Below, one piece after another: positions 45,723 through 58,544 of a stretch of DNA of 64,000 bases (positions are counted from its first letter, which is position 1; the number at the start of each line of letters is the position of its first letter). The notes under the pieces were generated by a model, which was not told the DNA's origin, made no database searches, and was given only the letters and a program-made list of their open reading frames with translations. Position numbers and translations under genes: made by a program. This stretch comes from Talinum fruticosum (Eukaryota > Streptophyta > Magnoliopsida > Caryophyllales > Talinaceae), in contig JAITYX010000086.1 of NCBI GenBank assembly GCA_021018815.1, forward strand, positions 1,612,001 to 1,676,000, written 5' to 3'.

Positions 45723-45904
45723 ACTCCTCATAGTACTTCAAAATTTGTGTATACCAACCATGCACCATAACCCCCCAAAACCCGCTTCCCCAAGAAAAAA
45801 AAAAACTTTTTTACCCAACCTAATTTGGAGCCATAAATTTTTCTTATGACAATAACCAATTCCACGTGTCGGTGCAGTGTCCATTGTCCCTATAACGCCC
45901 AGTA
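45723..45904 (+). promoter_or_regulatory. CRSH upstream region with G-box/ABRE
   Basis: Only 182 bases separate the LTR end from the CRSH start codon. They contain a CACGTG G-box at 45,863-45,868 within CCACGTGTC, which also fits an ABRE core, and a nearby CCAAT. No clear TATA box is seen. Function is inferred from motif and position. Confidence 0.5.
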
Positions 45905-48900
45905 ATGGCTAACATTCCTCACTCACACGTATTATCTCCCCCTCCTGCAATGGAGCTTCCAGCTCGCGATTTGGCAATCCATCCAATCCCTAATTTCAAA
46001 TCCCTAAATCGCCATCCATCCTTCTTCTCGTCGCCATTCCATGCTTCCCCGGCTCGTTCCCGCCGCCGGGCGCTCTCCGGCGTCGGAATCCGAGCGTCGA
46101 TGGCGGTGTCGCCGGAAGATTCGAGCAACATTCCGGCGACGGCGCTGGAGCATCCGGGAGGTAAGATGGTGGCGGAGCTCGTAGGAGCCTTCAACGAGCT
46201 CACTGAGAGGATGAATAATGGCTTGTCCACCAGTTCTTCTCGCATTCTGTTCAAGGCTTTGAAGCTGTCCATACCCATTCTGCAAAGCCTCCCTCTCTCT
46301 CCTGATGGGAGGTCACCTCTCTCCAAAGCCTTGTCTATTGCTTTACTCCTTGCTGATCTTCAGGTGCCTCTCTATCTCTTCCCTTTTTCGTTTCTGTGAC
46401 TGCTTCAATTTTAATGCAATTTGGAAAATTTTGTTGCCACTCATATGGAAAAATTGTTGGAAAATTGTTTGCGATTCTGGTGCCCTTATTTTTTTATTTT
46501 TTGAAATGCTTAGCATATTGTACACTTTCAGGTTACCCCGTTTTGATTCCTTTGCTAGTTGGGTTAAATGCATAAATAATGATGCAAATTTCGCAACTGA
46601 GCTGTGATGTATTTGGTAATCAATTGATGAAGATTATTGTTCCACACTGTCAATGTTTTGTAAGAGAATAGATATTGGGAAAGCTAAAGCAAAATGGCAG
46701 GGAAGGTTTTCATGTGTTTGATTAATTTGTCAATCTGAGCCAAAAAGATGTAATACATAACACAAACTTGCAATGCATAGCACAAACAGTTTGAGAACTG
46801 CAAGCTAGCTGGTGAACCTTGGTTAACTTGACGTGCAGCAGTGGTGAAGTTTATAATCTCGATCATTATTTGTGATTTCAACCCTCCTCCCCCACCAAAA
46901 CAGCAGGCCAGTTGTTGGGTATAGAAACCCCAATTGCCTAGGATTTGATCATTTGATGATGTGAAATGCTATTGAGAGGCTTAGTGAGGATATCTGCTAG
47001 TTGCTGTTTGGTGGACACATAACTGAGAGAGATAAACGCTTTTAAGTGCCTTTTCATATCAAAAGGATAGTCTGGCTCAAAGTGTTTTTTCCTCTCATGA
47101 AACAGCATGGTTGGCACATTTGACTGGTATCATATGATTCAGGTGACCTCAATATCTAATTTTCTAACTAATGTTCTGTAAGCTAAAGGCTTAGGTAGAT
47201 GTTCTCCAGCATGTTGAAATAAATTGGTGTTGAGATCCATAGGACTAGTCACAGAAAATTGTGATAGAGAAGGGGAAGGGGAAAAGGGAGACAGAGAGGG
47301 AATTTAGAGGGGAGAGAAGAATTAGAGAGGGAAAGAGGAAGATTTAGAGGAGAAGAGAGAAGGAAACTAGCAGTTCATTGCTTGATTCATATTCATTGCA
47401 TATTCAATGTCCTTAACAAGAATAACATTCCTAATTTATAGCAAAATAGCTCGCAACTTAATACAAAACCTGGGGACTTAAGTCAAGTTATTTTGTATAA
47501 CTGAAACTCCTTTCACAAGTAAGACAAATTTCCTAATTATTATTTTTTAAAATTTTTCCTAAAATAAACTTTGGTAAATCCATCATATTGTTTGAATCAA
47601 TCTAATTCTTTTAGGGCATGTTTGGTCAGAAAAATTGGAACAGAATGGAATTAGAATATGAACCCTGAGGGATTGGGCTTAGGACTTGAATTCTAAACTC
47701 TATCGTGTTGATAAAAATGTTATGGGGAAAAAATGAAAAAAGGGATTATGATCCCTACCCTAAAAAATTTTATCAGCAGATTATGATCCCAATTATTTCT
47801 CTGACTGAACCTACCCCTCGTTTTGGATCCTAATAAATTTACTGTCACGATCCCGGACTCTTATCTCGATTTGGATCAATCCCGGCCTCGTTAATTATGG
47901 ATCTATCCAGGAAGTAGTTGTTGGAGTCGTGGTCATGGTTTGCGCAGTTTACCAGAAGTTGGAACGGTGGACCCTATGGCTATGGATGAGCTTTGTGCTG
48001 TGAGCATGGGCATTGATAAAGTGAGCATATGCTTTCTATGGCATGGGTGCACCTATTCATTGTGCTTTGAGGAAAAAGAACACCATGGATAAGGGTAGTA
48101 ACACATGACCTAGCACAATATAAATAGTGGGTTACACAGAAACTAGGTGTATAGTGAATAAGGACTCTGCCGAATAAGAATGCAAATATGGTTCTCTTAG
48201 TGGTGGTTGGCCACCTTGGTTAAGGTCTTCCACTCTAAGGGGAAGATGTCAATACAGTTCGGAAAAGGAATCATGTGGGAGGGGAGATTGTTCGGTTATC
48301 ACATATGAGTGGAGTCCTATGTCGGGAGACTAAGATAAGAATGACCATGACATAAGCCCAATGAGTTGCTACTCCTGTTGGCAATTGGTGTTGGGATGGA
48401 ACCTTACTTTAGCTTGTTATCATGGATCTTGGTTTAAGTGGGATCACTCCTTACATCTCACTAACAAACTATAGTGTGGATACCAACACTACAGTCAATG
48501 ATTTAGAGGCTACCATCCAGGAGCAACAAATTGAATCTGGAGCTATAGGCAAAGCTAAAAGTGGGTGGATAGGGGTGGTGGCCCCCTCTATTTTTTTCTG
48601 CAAGTTAGTTTTGGACTATACGGTATCATAAATTGCTTAAAATTAAGTTGATTTTCAAATGTTGTGGTCCCCCTAAGTTATTGAATTTAGTTTATGGCCC
48701 TCCTTCCACATGAATTCTAACTCTGCCCCTCTTTGGAGTACAATTGAGGAGATAAAGAGACTGTGCCTTCCATGTGAAGAAGTGCTTGGACTGCTCCAGA
48801 TCCAGTCCACAGAGTTGGCGTACAGAATAACGTGATTCAAATTAAGTGTGTTCCTCATTCCAAGGGTTATTAGCAAACTTTCGTCTTCTGTTGACTAATT

Positions 48901-51900
48901 TGTTGTTAGCATTTGGAAACCCATGAATCCTTATCAATACTTTGAACTTGTTTCTTGCATTGATCACCAATTTATTGTGATCTCCTGGCTTCTTGCTTCA
49001 TTTGATGAGTTTGTTTGTTGCTGCCAACTGAAAACTGCTGTCAGTTAAGAAATGTGAACTGTTCTTTACTTATTTCTGTTTCTCTTTTGTATGTAGAGAG
49101 AATAAGTCTGAGTTAAGGAAGGAGATGAGGTCATCATCAAGATGTTCTCTCTCCCTCTAACTGGTGCATAACCTTCATTCAATCCCATTAAGGAATTGAC
49201 GAGTCTTTGTTCTTGTGAAGATTTTGCAAAGCAACATTAATCCCACAGGTACAAAGTCCACATGTGCAATGAGGCAGAACATGTAGAGAAGTAAACTCAT
49301 CCCAGTGTTTCTTGCTGTAGTGAAGTGCGTAGCTCTATCTTAATTACCTTGACCAATACATAACGAGATCATTTTGAACTTGAAAAAGTCTGGCCTTATT
49401 CGATTGACCAAACCCCTACATTAACCCGTCCTGCATCTGTTGGAGTTATTTCCACAAATATGGAAATCTAATAATACATGTATGTAGATAATAATTATTT
49501 GGATTATTATTTATGAAGAGGTATAGCTAGTTAAGTTAGTTATTAACCAACTAATGCATCCTCATTGAAACGATGTATTCATGGAAAGTCATACCTTACG
49601 TTAGAGGTGATGATTTATGAAAGGATGGCATCATTTCATGTAGAGAAAAAATGCCTCTATAAATATGTGGCATTATGCGTGCATAGGAATGCCTTGAGTG
49701 TCATGATCAAGAGATGATCGAACAAGTTTCTATCCCTTTGAATTTTTTTCTATTCCTAGGGCACTAGTGATTACATTTGTGAGTGCAACATGAGTATAGC
49801 GGAGACCTTCTTGTATCTCAAAGATTTATTCGGGATACCCGTTGCGTGCCAGGTGATTAAAGTCTTTAGGAGCAGCGATCTCGATCCTTGCCTGGAGGCC
49901 TTGGAATAATTCTTGCACAAACTCTGCTCCTAAAATCTCAACAATCTAAAGACTTCAATAATTCTCCTGTGTTAAGTTGGAGGAGTTTGAAAGAGGAATA
50001 TATGAGTTGGTACTTTAATTTCTCAGCTTGACTAATTGTTGGATTATAAACAATGGATGGTCACGTGTAGTTGTACTTATGTATTATTATGTACATGTAC
50101 ATATTAGAGAGAGTTTTGGAGGAAGGGGATGATATTTAAATGGTCTTCTAATCTTCTCTTGATGAAATTAACATTAATGGTTTTATTAATGTTAATTTGT
50201 TGAACAACTATGTATTTTGTAGCCTATGAATGTTGGATATTGTTGTATGTAATATTGATTATAAGATTGAGATAGATTCATAATCATGTTAGTTTACTTT
50301 TTCTTGGTTGTTGATCCTTGATAATCATCAAACCGTTGATCAAGTGATCAGTTCTTGGTCTATTAATCACGATGGGGTATCGTGACGCCAATGGTGGACT
50401 ATGTGTATGTAATGTGAATAATATCAAATTTAGGAATTGATAAGATAAATTATAACACCATGAAAGAATGTTGATGTGATAATAATTTATGAAATAAAAC
50501 TATGTGCATGATCATCATGATTCGTGATCATTTTGGCAGATATATGGGTAAATAAATGATTCATAATGTTTTTATGATAAGTAACTAATTGTGAATATAA
50601 GGATAAATTATCTATCCTTGACAAAAATAAATGTGATATTCTATTGATTTCTATGTCTATTGGTTTACTAAAATATGGAAGTCATGTAATAATATTTTGA
50701 ACTTGTTGAAATATTTTGATATGGTGATATCGAAGTTCATAAGTATAAATTCAATTTTTGGACTGATCATGATACTTTTAGTATGGCCATAAGGAAATTA
50801 AAATGGATTATAGATGGAATGTAAATGAGTAGGTATACATTAATCCATGAAGAAATTTATAACTTGGTGGACCTATAATATTTACTATGTTTGGAGTAAA
50901 TGGTGGGGGTAAGTTATATTCATATGGCGATAAAATGCGGTTATTTAGTATGGTTATAATCAATTGAAATTATGGTTATTATTTCAAGTCAGACTTAGAT
51001 ATGTATTTAACCTATGTAAGGTTATGGAGGCAAATGATTTTATTAGTTGGACTCTATTATTTTTATTTGACGTGGCAAGTCTTGTGGGCCCATAATTGAG
51101 ACTTACAAGGACAATAGATCTGAATGAATAAATGAACACAAATGATTAACAACTTGCAAGTAGATTTTACTAAAGTTATTGTTATGTTTTTTAAAGTCAT
51201 GGCATTTTATGACTTTGATAGGGATGGTGAAAAGCCTACATTAAATACACATGATGGAACCTCAACCCCTTGATGGAAACCATCATGTCTTAAGTTCAGT
51301 CAAAGTACATAATCTTTTTGGTTTGCAAGCACTAAATTTTATTGTCATCCAAATTAAGTGTTTGGTTGTTCTCATATGTATAACAGGGAGGGTGAGCTTA
51401 GGCTCTTAATGAATCTCGAGTGGAAAACATTTGAATGGCGGATTAAAAATAAGTGGTTAAATTCAGTTCCATGTACTTAATTGACAATATGTCTTATTTC
51501 TTATGTTCAAATGTTTCCTTTAATACTTTATATGGGGGTATTGATGAAGATTCACCTAGTAAGTGTGAACTTTCGCCGCTTATGTCTAGCTTTGGCTTGG
51601 TTCTAGAGCAATTACATATAAGATACCGACACATGGCCATTTAAAATGTCTAAGGATTACTATGTGATTCCGGGATGGAAGTCTAGTGTGTGAATTAATT
51701 AAACACAAGTGATCATAGATGATAAAGTGTGTCAAAGCATAGTCTACCATGCTATCCGATCATTTGATGAGGGAGCCATTAAGGGGAGGGTTCAATCATT
51801 TAGACACCTCCATTTTATGCACAAAGATCTCCGGAAATTCTTAACACCGTTTGTTGTGGAAATGGTGGGGGATTGGAGTTATTTCCTCAAAAATGGAAAT

Positions 51901-54900
51901 ATAATAATACATGTATGTAGATAACAATAATTTGGATTATTATTTAGGTATGAGTTGGTTAAGTTTGTTATTAACCAACTAATGCATCCTTATTTAAATG
52001 ATGTATTCATGAAAAGTCATACCTTCTGTTAGAGGTGATGATTTATGAAAGGGTGACATCATTTCATGAAGAGACAAAATTCCTCTATAAATATGCAACA
52101 TTATGGCATGCATAGGAATGCTTTGATTGGCATGATCAAGATGATCCAACAAGTTTCTATCCATCTGAAATTTTGTCTACTCCTAAGGCATTAGTGACTA
52201 CATTTGTGAGTGCAACACGAGTGTAGTGAAGACCTCCTTGTATCTTAAAGACTTATTTGGGATACCTGTTGCATACCGGGTGAATAAAGTCTCTGGGAAA
52301 AGCCATCTTGATCCTGCCTGGAGGCCTTAGAATAATCATGTCACAAACTCTTCTCCTAAAATCCCCGACGGCATATCTTTTGTTGTGTCGCAATATTGGT
52401 TACTTTTTTCCATGTATTTATCTAATGCATTCAGCAGCGGTGACTACATCGTGTCATTGCACTGCAGCAAAGGTGAAGACCCACTTGCTCATATGTGTTG
52501 TTGGTAGGAAGCGCTATCATGATTTATCTATTCCAGGTCTTGATTGAAGACACTTGGAAACAAGGACCTAGCTTGCATTGTCGGAAAGAAGATGAATGAA
52601 AGGAGTATTTAGACCTAGCAAAGCCGACCCAAACCGAGCAGGTCAACCCGAATGACCCGAAACCCAAACCGAACCGACATCCGAAACATTTGAACTGATT
52701 TTGACCCGAAAACCGAAATGAACCGACCCGAAACGAACCGACCTGAAATCTAATGAACCCGATTCCGACCTACACCGAAATGACCCGAACCGAAACCGAA
52801 CCGACCTAACCCGAACCGAATCGGACCCGAATCGATTTAACCCGAATAAAAGTGATCCAACTCACATTTTTTTTTTTGGGTCTCGAGGATGGACTTTTGT
52901 GCCTATAGTGGTACAATTTTTTTGGTGGGTACAATTTTAAATCGATTTTGACCCAAAAAGTGACCCGATTACGACCCGAAGTTGACCCGATCCAAAATTA
53001 ACCCGAATCGAACCCAAACCTGACCCGAAGAGATTGACCCGAAGTTGAACCGAACCGAAACCGAACGAACCCGAACGAGATCAACCCGAAGTTTACCCGA
53101 ACCAAAGTTGACCCGAACCCGAAATTGAACCGGACTCGAACAAGATCGACCCGAAGTTAACCCGAACCGAACTAACCCGAACCAAACCCGAACCGAATGA
53201 CCCGATTGCCAGGTATAGGAGTATCTCATCCGAGGGCTTTATCGAGAATGAAGCAAAATAAGTAGGTCTGTCATTTCCATATGCATACATGAAGGAGAAA
53301 TTAAAAAAAGAACAGGATCAATATTTGAATTCTTGCCATAGTACCACGTCAATGTTTGTAAAGAAACCCGAAACTTCTAAAGCTAGAACAAAACGGCTGA
53401 GGAAGTTCCATCTATTTCTTTAATGTGTCAAACCGAGCTTGGAAAGATGTGTGGACATAATTACAAGCCCAATCACCTTCTCTAACCAACTTTCCTGCCA
53501 AGAAATAACCAGAAGAAAAGTTTGTTATAGTAACATGGAATCTGGTAAAAGTTCAAGAACTGCAAGCTAGGTGGTGAGCATTGATCAATTTGGTCATGTG
53601 TGTAACTATTTGTAATTCCTACACACAACTACTACAAAACGTGGATGATGAATACAACAACACTTGGCATGAGTACCACCTTAAGGAGTCCAGGGAGATT
53701 TTAACTATATGCAAGGTCACTCCTTCAAGTACAGAGACATGAAGATTATCAGTAGCTGTGGTCATTGATTCAAAATAAGGCTGCCGGCAACCACGAGTGC
53801 CTTGCTTGGAAAGGTTTTGAAGTTGAGTTTGTTAGATTTTCACTCTAGGACGACTACTATAAGCTGCGCAATTGCTTCATTAGTGCAATTCTGGGATAGT
53901 GCACCCCTTAACTCGACCATAACCAAAGAATTTTAAATCCATGGTTCTAATAAACTTTTCGTCTTTTTCTTTCTTTTTGTTTTTTTTTTTGGGGGGGTAG
54001 TGAAGATGATTAAGAACTTGTTCCTTTCAACTTATTTTTCTGTCTCAGTTCAATTATTTCAGTAGAGAAGTTTAGTTCAAGTTTAGTTTAGTTAAATTCA
54101 ATAAAAAAAAAAAGTTTCAGACTGTGTAGTAGAGTTTAGCAAAATTAAGTTGATTAAGTTTAGGTTTTTAGTTAAATTCAATGAAACATATCCATCGAAA
54201 GAGTAGCTTTCTTTTTTCTTCTGTTCTTTACTATATAGTTGGGCTATAAGTTGTAAGGAACTATAATAGCTATAAGGAGCTAGAACAACTGGATGGAGCC
54301 GTAGCCCATAAGCACTAAAGAGTTGTAATAAGTTGAAAGAAGTTGAAAGAAGATGTAAAAAACTGAAAGAGGCTATAAAGAGTTGTAGTAAGCTGGAAGA
54401 AGTTATAAGGAGTTGTAATAAGTTGTAACTTTTAGAAGCTGCAACGAGTTGTAAGAAGCTATAAGCTTTATGAAATTGGCTAGGATTAAGCCCTAATGTT
54501 GGTTTGTTTCACATTATCACAACAGTTGGACCCGTTACTTGCAATGTTTGTAAAGCCATTTGATTAGAGATTAGATGAGCTTTTAGGCCATATGAATATG
54601 TTGGTCTAAGCATTAACATGTTACCCAATCGGCTATTTTGTTTTCCTCACTGATGGCCTTAGATGTTATTACCTCTTCATCCTTTCTTGATTTTGTATCT
54701 CGTCCTGATGCATCATATTTTAATTCTTAAACAAATCCTGAATTAAGAATTGACTTTCCTTTCGCATCTATCAAGAAAAATAATTTATTAGAAATTGCTG
54801 GAGAAGCTATTTGTGAACTGAACAAAAGATGGAAATCTTGCCATAAGCTTTAACCACATTGACTTGATTATTACACACAGATCTGATCTGATATGATCTG

Positions 54901-57900
54901 ATCCAATAGAGTTTTCCTATATTTTCCTGAATTCATGGCAGAATAATAAAGCTTTTGTCTTCATTTTTTATTTTTTTATAAGCAATTGTATTCTATTGTA
55001 TTTGTTTCCCATGAATCATTGCGTTTTTTTTTTGTAGGTTTTGGCTCCTTTATGCTGCCAGTAAATTACTTTCTGTTCTAGAATTATTTGGATTGGTTTC
55101 ATCTTGTTGGAGTGCCAGGCATAGACATGTATTGTACAGTTGTGGATCTAAGTCTACTACCAGAATTAGGAAACTAGGGCCGTTGTTTTTTGGTCCGATT
55201 ACTTGTCTAATATGTATCAAATTCGGCATGAGAATGGGGGAAGAAGAGAGGTAAAATTGCATACTGAGACCATATTCCATAGAGGTTGGGCAAGGTGTTG
55301 GGGGGGATGCTTAAGTAGTTGTTGACATTTGTTTGTGGAGTTTCTGTAATATGTACGTTTCAAGGTATTTGTTGTATTGCATTTTGAGATATTGGGAGAC
55401 TTGGAAAATCTCGATACTGAGCCCTGATAACTTAGGAATGCAGATGGATGCAGAAGTAATTTCAGCTGCCATACTAAGAGAAGTCTGGGAAGCGGGCGTT
55501 ATATCAATACATCAAGTGAGAGATCAGATAGGTAGTGGAACTGCCCATTTATTACATGAAAGTCTACGTGTGAAGAAAATTCCTTCCAAAGTTGATCTAC
55601 TTGATGATGATAATGCCTCTGCAATAAGAAAGTTCTGTCTGACGTACTATGATATTCGCGCTGTGGTCTTAGATCTTGTGCTGAAGCTTGATGTAATGAG
55701 GCATCTTGATTACTTACCGAGACACCAGCAGCAGATGATTGCACTTCAGGTAATGAAAATACATGCTCCATTAGCTCATGCTGTGGGGACATACTTCTTA
55801 TCTCTGGAGCTGGAGGATCTGTCTTTTAGATACTTGTTTCCTTCTTCTTACCTCTATGTTGATGCGTGGTTGAAGAGCCACGAAGCTGGGAGTAAGGCAT
55901 TAATAGAGATTTGCAAAGAAAAGTTGCTTCAATCTTTGAGAACAGATCCATCATTGGCAAATATGACTGATGATATTTCAGTCAAAGGTCGTTATAAAAG
56001 CCTTTATAGCACCATGAAGAAACTTCTAAGGGATGGGCGTAAGCCAGAAGAGGTAAATGACATAATGGGCTTGAGAGTAGTATTAAAGCCCAACTCTGGG
56101 GCCAATTTAATAGATATAGGGCAGAAGGCGTGCTACAGGACGCAGGAAATCATCCAGATGTTGTGGAAAGAAATGCCTCATAGGACAAAAGACTATATTG
56201 CTAAACCTAAAGCAAACGGATACAGGAGTTTGCATATGGCAGTTGATGTAAGTGACGATGGACCTAAAAGACCGCTGATGGAAATTCAGATACGGACTAC
56301 GGAGATGGATACTTCAGCTGCAGCTGGCACAGCCTCTCATGCATTATACAAAAGTGGGCTTACGGATCCTGAAGAGGTAAATTGTCTTTGATTAATAGTG
56401 CCCTCTAAGTTGTTTGGCAGTAAATTCATATTTCATATTTAAACATAAAGTATGTCAGTACCAAGATCAAAACACCTGCCATAGTTGATTTGCCTGCCAT
56501 GAGATATGGGAAAACATGCAAAAATGCTTCCAAATTGAAGAGCTTCAATCTAGTCATCTTCTACTTTGTCCAATCATGTAATTCCAACAAAAGATTGCAT
56601 TTGTCTGTTATATACAGCGTGAGCTAAAAGACCAATGTCAAGGCCTCAATGAGCTGACTTGCATAACTGCATTGACCCCCCAAAAAAAAAAGAGAACCAG
56701 AAAAAAATCCTGGGCAAGACATGGCTGTTAAAATAAATAGTGAAGATTGTAGATGTGGGAGATAAAGAGCAGAATTCATGGCTTTGGTGATGGAGTTAAT
56801 TTGTGTAAATGATTAGAGTTCATGAGCAACAGCCTGCTTGAAGCTGAAAGAAATTCTTATTATTGGAGTCTTTATGAAGAAAATGTGTGGAGTGGTGATA
56901 TATGTGTAAATTTAACCCTCTCCACTCATCATCATGATGACAGCTTGTGTATTGGGGAATGGTGGTTGATGAATAACTCTGAAACTGCAAATATTTTTTA
57001 ATAGGAGAATTAATTTCTCCAAACTTTTATCTGCTGTTATCCTGAACCTAAGTGCATTTCTTCTTGAGTGGAAGAATTTTTAAACAGAAAAAAATTAAAC
57101 TTTGACTACTGATCATTGTTGTTTGTGTGAAGTGTTGGCTGATGAGCATATAAATTTCTTCAGATAAAACCATTATTTTAGGTAATACTTATAAGCCTTC
57201 ATTTCTGTTAAATGCGCAGGCAAAACGGCTCAAGGCCATTATGGTGGCTGCAGCAGAGTTGGCAGCTTTGCGCCTCAAGGATCTTCCATCTGCATATCAT
57301 AACAATACAGAAATTGATCACAGAGATAGAGTATTTTTTCTGCTTGACAAAAATGGTGATGGTAGGATTAGCATGGAGGAATTAATGGAAGTCATGGAAG
57401 AACTTGGTGCCCAACCGGGAGACGCACAGGAGATGATGCAGCTCCTTGATGCAAATAGTGATGGTTCTCTAACCTCTGATGAATTTGGTTTATTCCAGAG
57501 ACAGGTGAATACTGATGCCCACTTCTCTGCAGTCAAAAGAATCAATCGTGTTTCCTACATTCCTTGAGTGTCATCATGTGTGAACATCGTTTCATTAGTA
57601 TCCAATTTGGATTGCCAATGTATGTGTTGCGTGCTCATTTCATGCAGTTTCATCTGTTGCTCATCTTGCAGGCAGTAATATTTGGCCTATGTTTTTCTTT
57701 TTCTACTGTGCCCGTTTCTTCTCCTAGATTTTCCTCCAGCCACTATGAGAAACCCTTCTATGGTTATCGGAACATTTTTATGTAATTTTTTCTCCTTGTT
57801 CTGTGTTCTATTATACCTGCGTGACATTAGTGATGCTTCATTGCTACGGTGCTCCATAAATCCCTGACTCAGTTTGCAAATAGGCTGATGAGTTACGAGA

Positions 57901-58544
57901 GCGATCATGTGTGCTTAAACATGCTTATGTTTGTAAGCTTTTGTCTTCTTGTGGTCCCGATAGCTTTAGCCTTGATACGAAATTTGCCAGCTAGTATCTT
58001 TAATTGGACTTGGAGAGGCTTTCTGGTTTCCATCTTGATATTATTGTCTGATATGGGACATATTTCCAGTGTAGCGTCACCCTTTTTCTGAAAACATTTC
58101 CCAGTTTTCAATGTAAATAGAGGTGCAAGTGTCCATTCCTCCTGAAAAATGTCAAGTTCCCAATTCAACCATGTGAAGTGGAATGCAGAATATGAGTGGC
58201 GTAATATGTATATGGAGAATGTCGAACCTCGATAAAATAGCAAGTGTCTCTTGTCGTCAATTATGGGACACCTTGACCTGAGTCTGTAGCTTAAGAATTT
58301 GTTGGATAGTACTGTTAGGTGTACTACGGTTGGTGGTGCAAATTTTTTTATTTCCCTGAGCTGTATTATTGTTACTCATAAATTTTTTTCATTTTTCATA
58401 TTGCAGGTAGAATTAATGCGTAATATAGAGGATAGAGACGAACAGTATAAGATAATCCTCGAGGAGACGCTTCCCATGGCTGATGAAAGTGGCTTAATTC
58501 AGTTGTATCAGAAAGAGCTAGGCAATGCAGTCACAATCAGTTAG
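45905..58544 (+). CDS. CRSH: Calcium-activated RelA/SpoT homolog, (p)ppGpp synthase, chloroplast
   Basis: Four coding exons with GT-AG introns: 45,905-46,363, 55,444-56,376, 57,220-57,504 and 58,407-58,544 (1,815 bases, 604 residues), close to known CRSH proteins. It makes the alarmone (p)ppGpp from ATP and GTP/GDP in plastids. Residues 1-~60 are Ser/Pro/Arg-rich, as in a transit peptide. The synthetase domain shows K-G-R-Y-K-S (334-339), N-D-I-M-G-L-R-V (Asp359), N-G-Y-R-S-L-H (411-417) and E-I-Q-I-R-T (433-438). The upstream part lacks the HD hydrolase motif, as expected for CRSH. Two EF-hand loops follow: D-K-N-G-D-G-R-I-S-M-E-E (507-518) and D-A-N-S-D-G-S-L-T-S-D-E (541-552). The first ATG (45,905) was chosen; a later in-frame Met is at codon 16. 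Intron 1 is 9,080 bp and full of transposon debris. No damage is seen in the coding sequence. Confidence 0.94.
46364..49437. other. CRSH intron 1, 5' part
   Basis: Non-coding. It holds a copia RNase H relic (46,930-47,220), a GA-rich tract (47,255-47,380), and otherwise unassigned AT-rich sequence. Confidence 0.7.
46930..47220 (-). pseudogene. Copia RNase H relic in CRSH intron 1
   Basis: On the minus strand the end of a copia polyprotein reads K-H-F-E-P-D-Y-P-F-D, then S-Y-V-S-T-K-Q-Q-L-A-D-I-L-T-K-P-L (about 47,085-46,975). It belongs to a different copia family from A-E. No LTR was identified. Confidence 0.75.
49438..49943 (+). repeat. Left LTR of the intronic element
   Basis: 506 bp, TG...CA. 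It shares long stretches with 51,870-52,370, including ACATTTGTGAGTGCAACA. Confidence 0.75.
51870..52370 (+). repeat. Right LTR of the intronic element
   Basis: About 501 bp, the partner of 49,438-49,943 with many substitutions and small indels. The terminal TG and CA are both mutated. Confidence 0.72.
52620..53215. repeat. Degenerate (AACCCGA/ACCGA)n array
   Basis: Several hundred bases dominated by ACCCGA, AACCGA and TGACCCGA units, interrupted at 52,860-52,950. On the minus strand it gives an artefactual Gly/Ser/Val/Arg/Phe-rich frame. Not telomeric (no TTTAGGG). Confidence 0.85.
53216..55443. other. CRSH intron 1, 3' part
   Basis: AT-rich intron sequence. A degenerate short-unit repeat built on AGTTGTAA/AAGTTGAAAGAAG occupies ~54,241-54,475. 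The last 111 bases (55,333-55,443) are open and in frame with exon 2. The splice acceptor is GGAATGCAG at 55,443. Confidence 0.7.
54241..54475. repeat. Degenerate AGTTGTAA-type tandem repeat
   Basis: Many imperfect copies of AGTTGTAATAAG, AGTTGAAAGA and GCTATAAGGAG in direct succession, with no clear unit length. Confidence 0.7.

Larger units (their letters stand above)
49438..52370. mobile_element. Short non-autonomous LTR element in CRSH intron 1
   Basis: Two direct repeats of ~500 bp (49,438-49,943 and ~51,870-52,370) flank 1.9 kb with no gag or pol. The repeats start TGTTGGAGTTATTTCC (second copy GATTGGAGTTATTTCC) and end CTCAACA or CCCCGACG. Each contains CCTCTATAAATATG as a likely TATA region. 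Flanks GCATC (49,433-49,437) and GCATA (52,371-52,375) look like a target duplication with one mismatch. It fits a small LARD/TRIM-type element. Orientation is taken as + from the TATA motif but is not certain. Confidence 0.7.

Noticed and set aside
45919..46326. 135-codon minus-strand frame
   Set aside because: It is the antisense shadow of CRSH exon 1, which has transit-peptide features and joins the conserved exons in frame.
52620..53215. Interstitial telomere-like array
   Set aside because: Units are ACCCGA/AACCGA. The plant telomere unit (TTTAGGG/CCCTAAA) is not seen.
52969..53290. Gly/Val/Arg/Phe-rich minus-strand frames
   Set aside because: They come from the ACCCGA-type simple repeat, not a protein.
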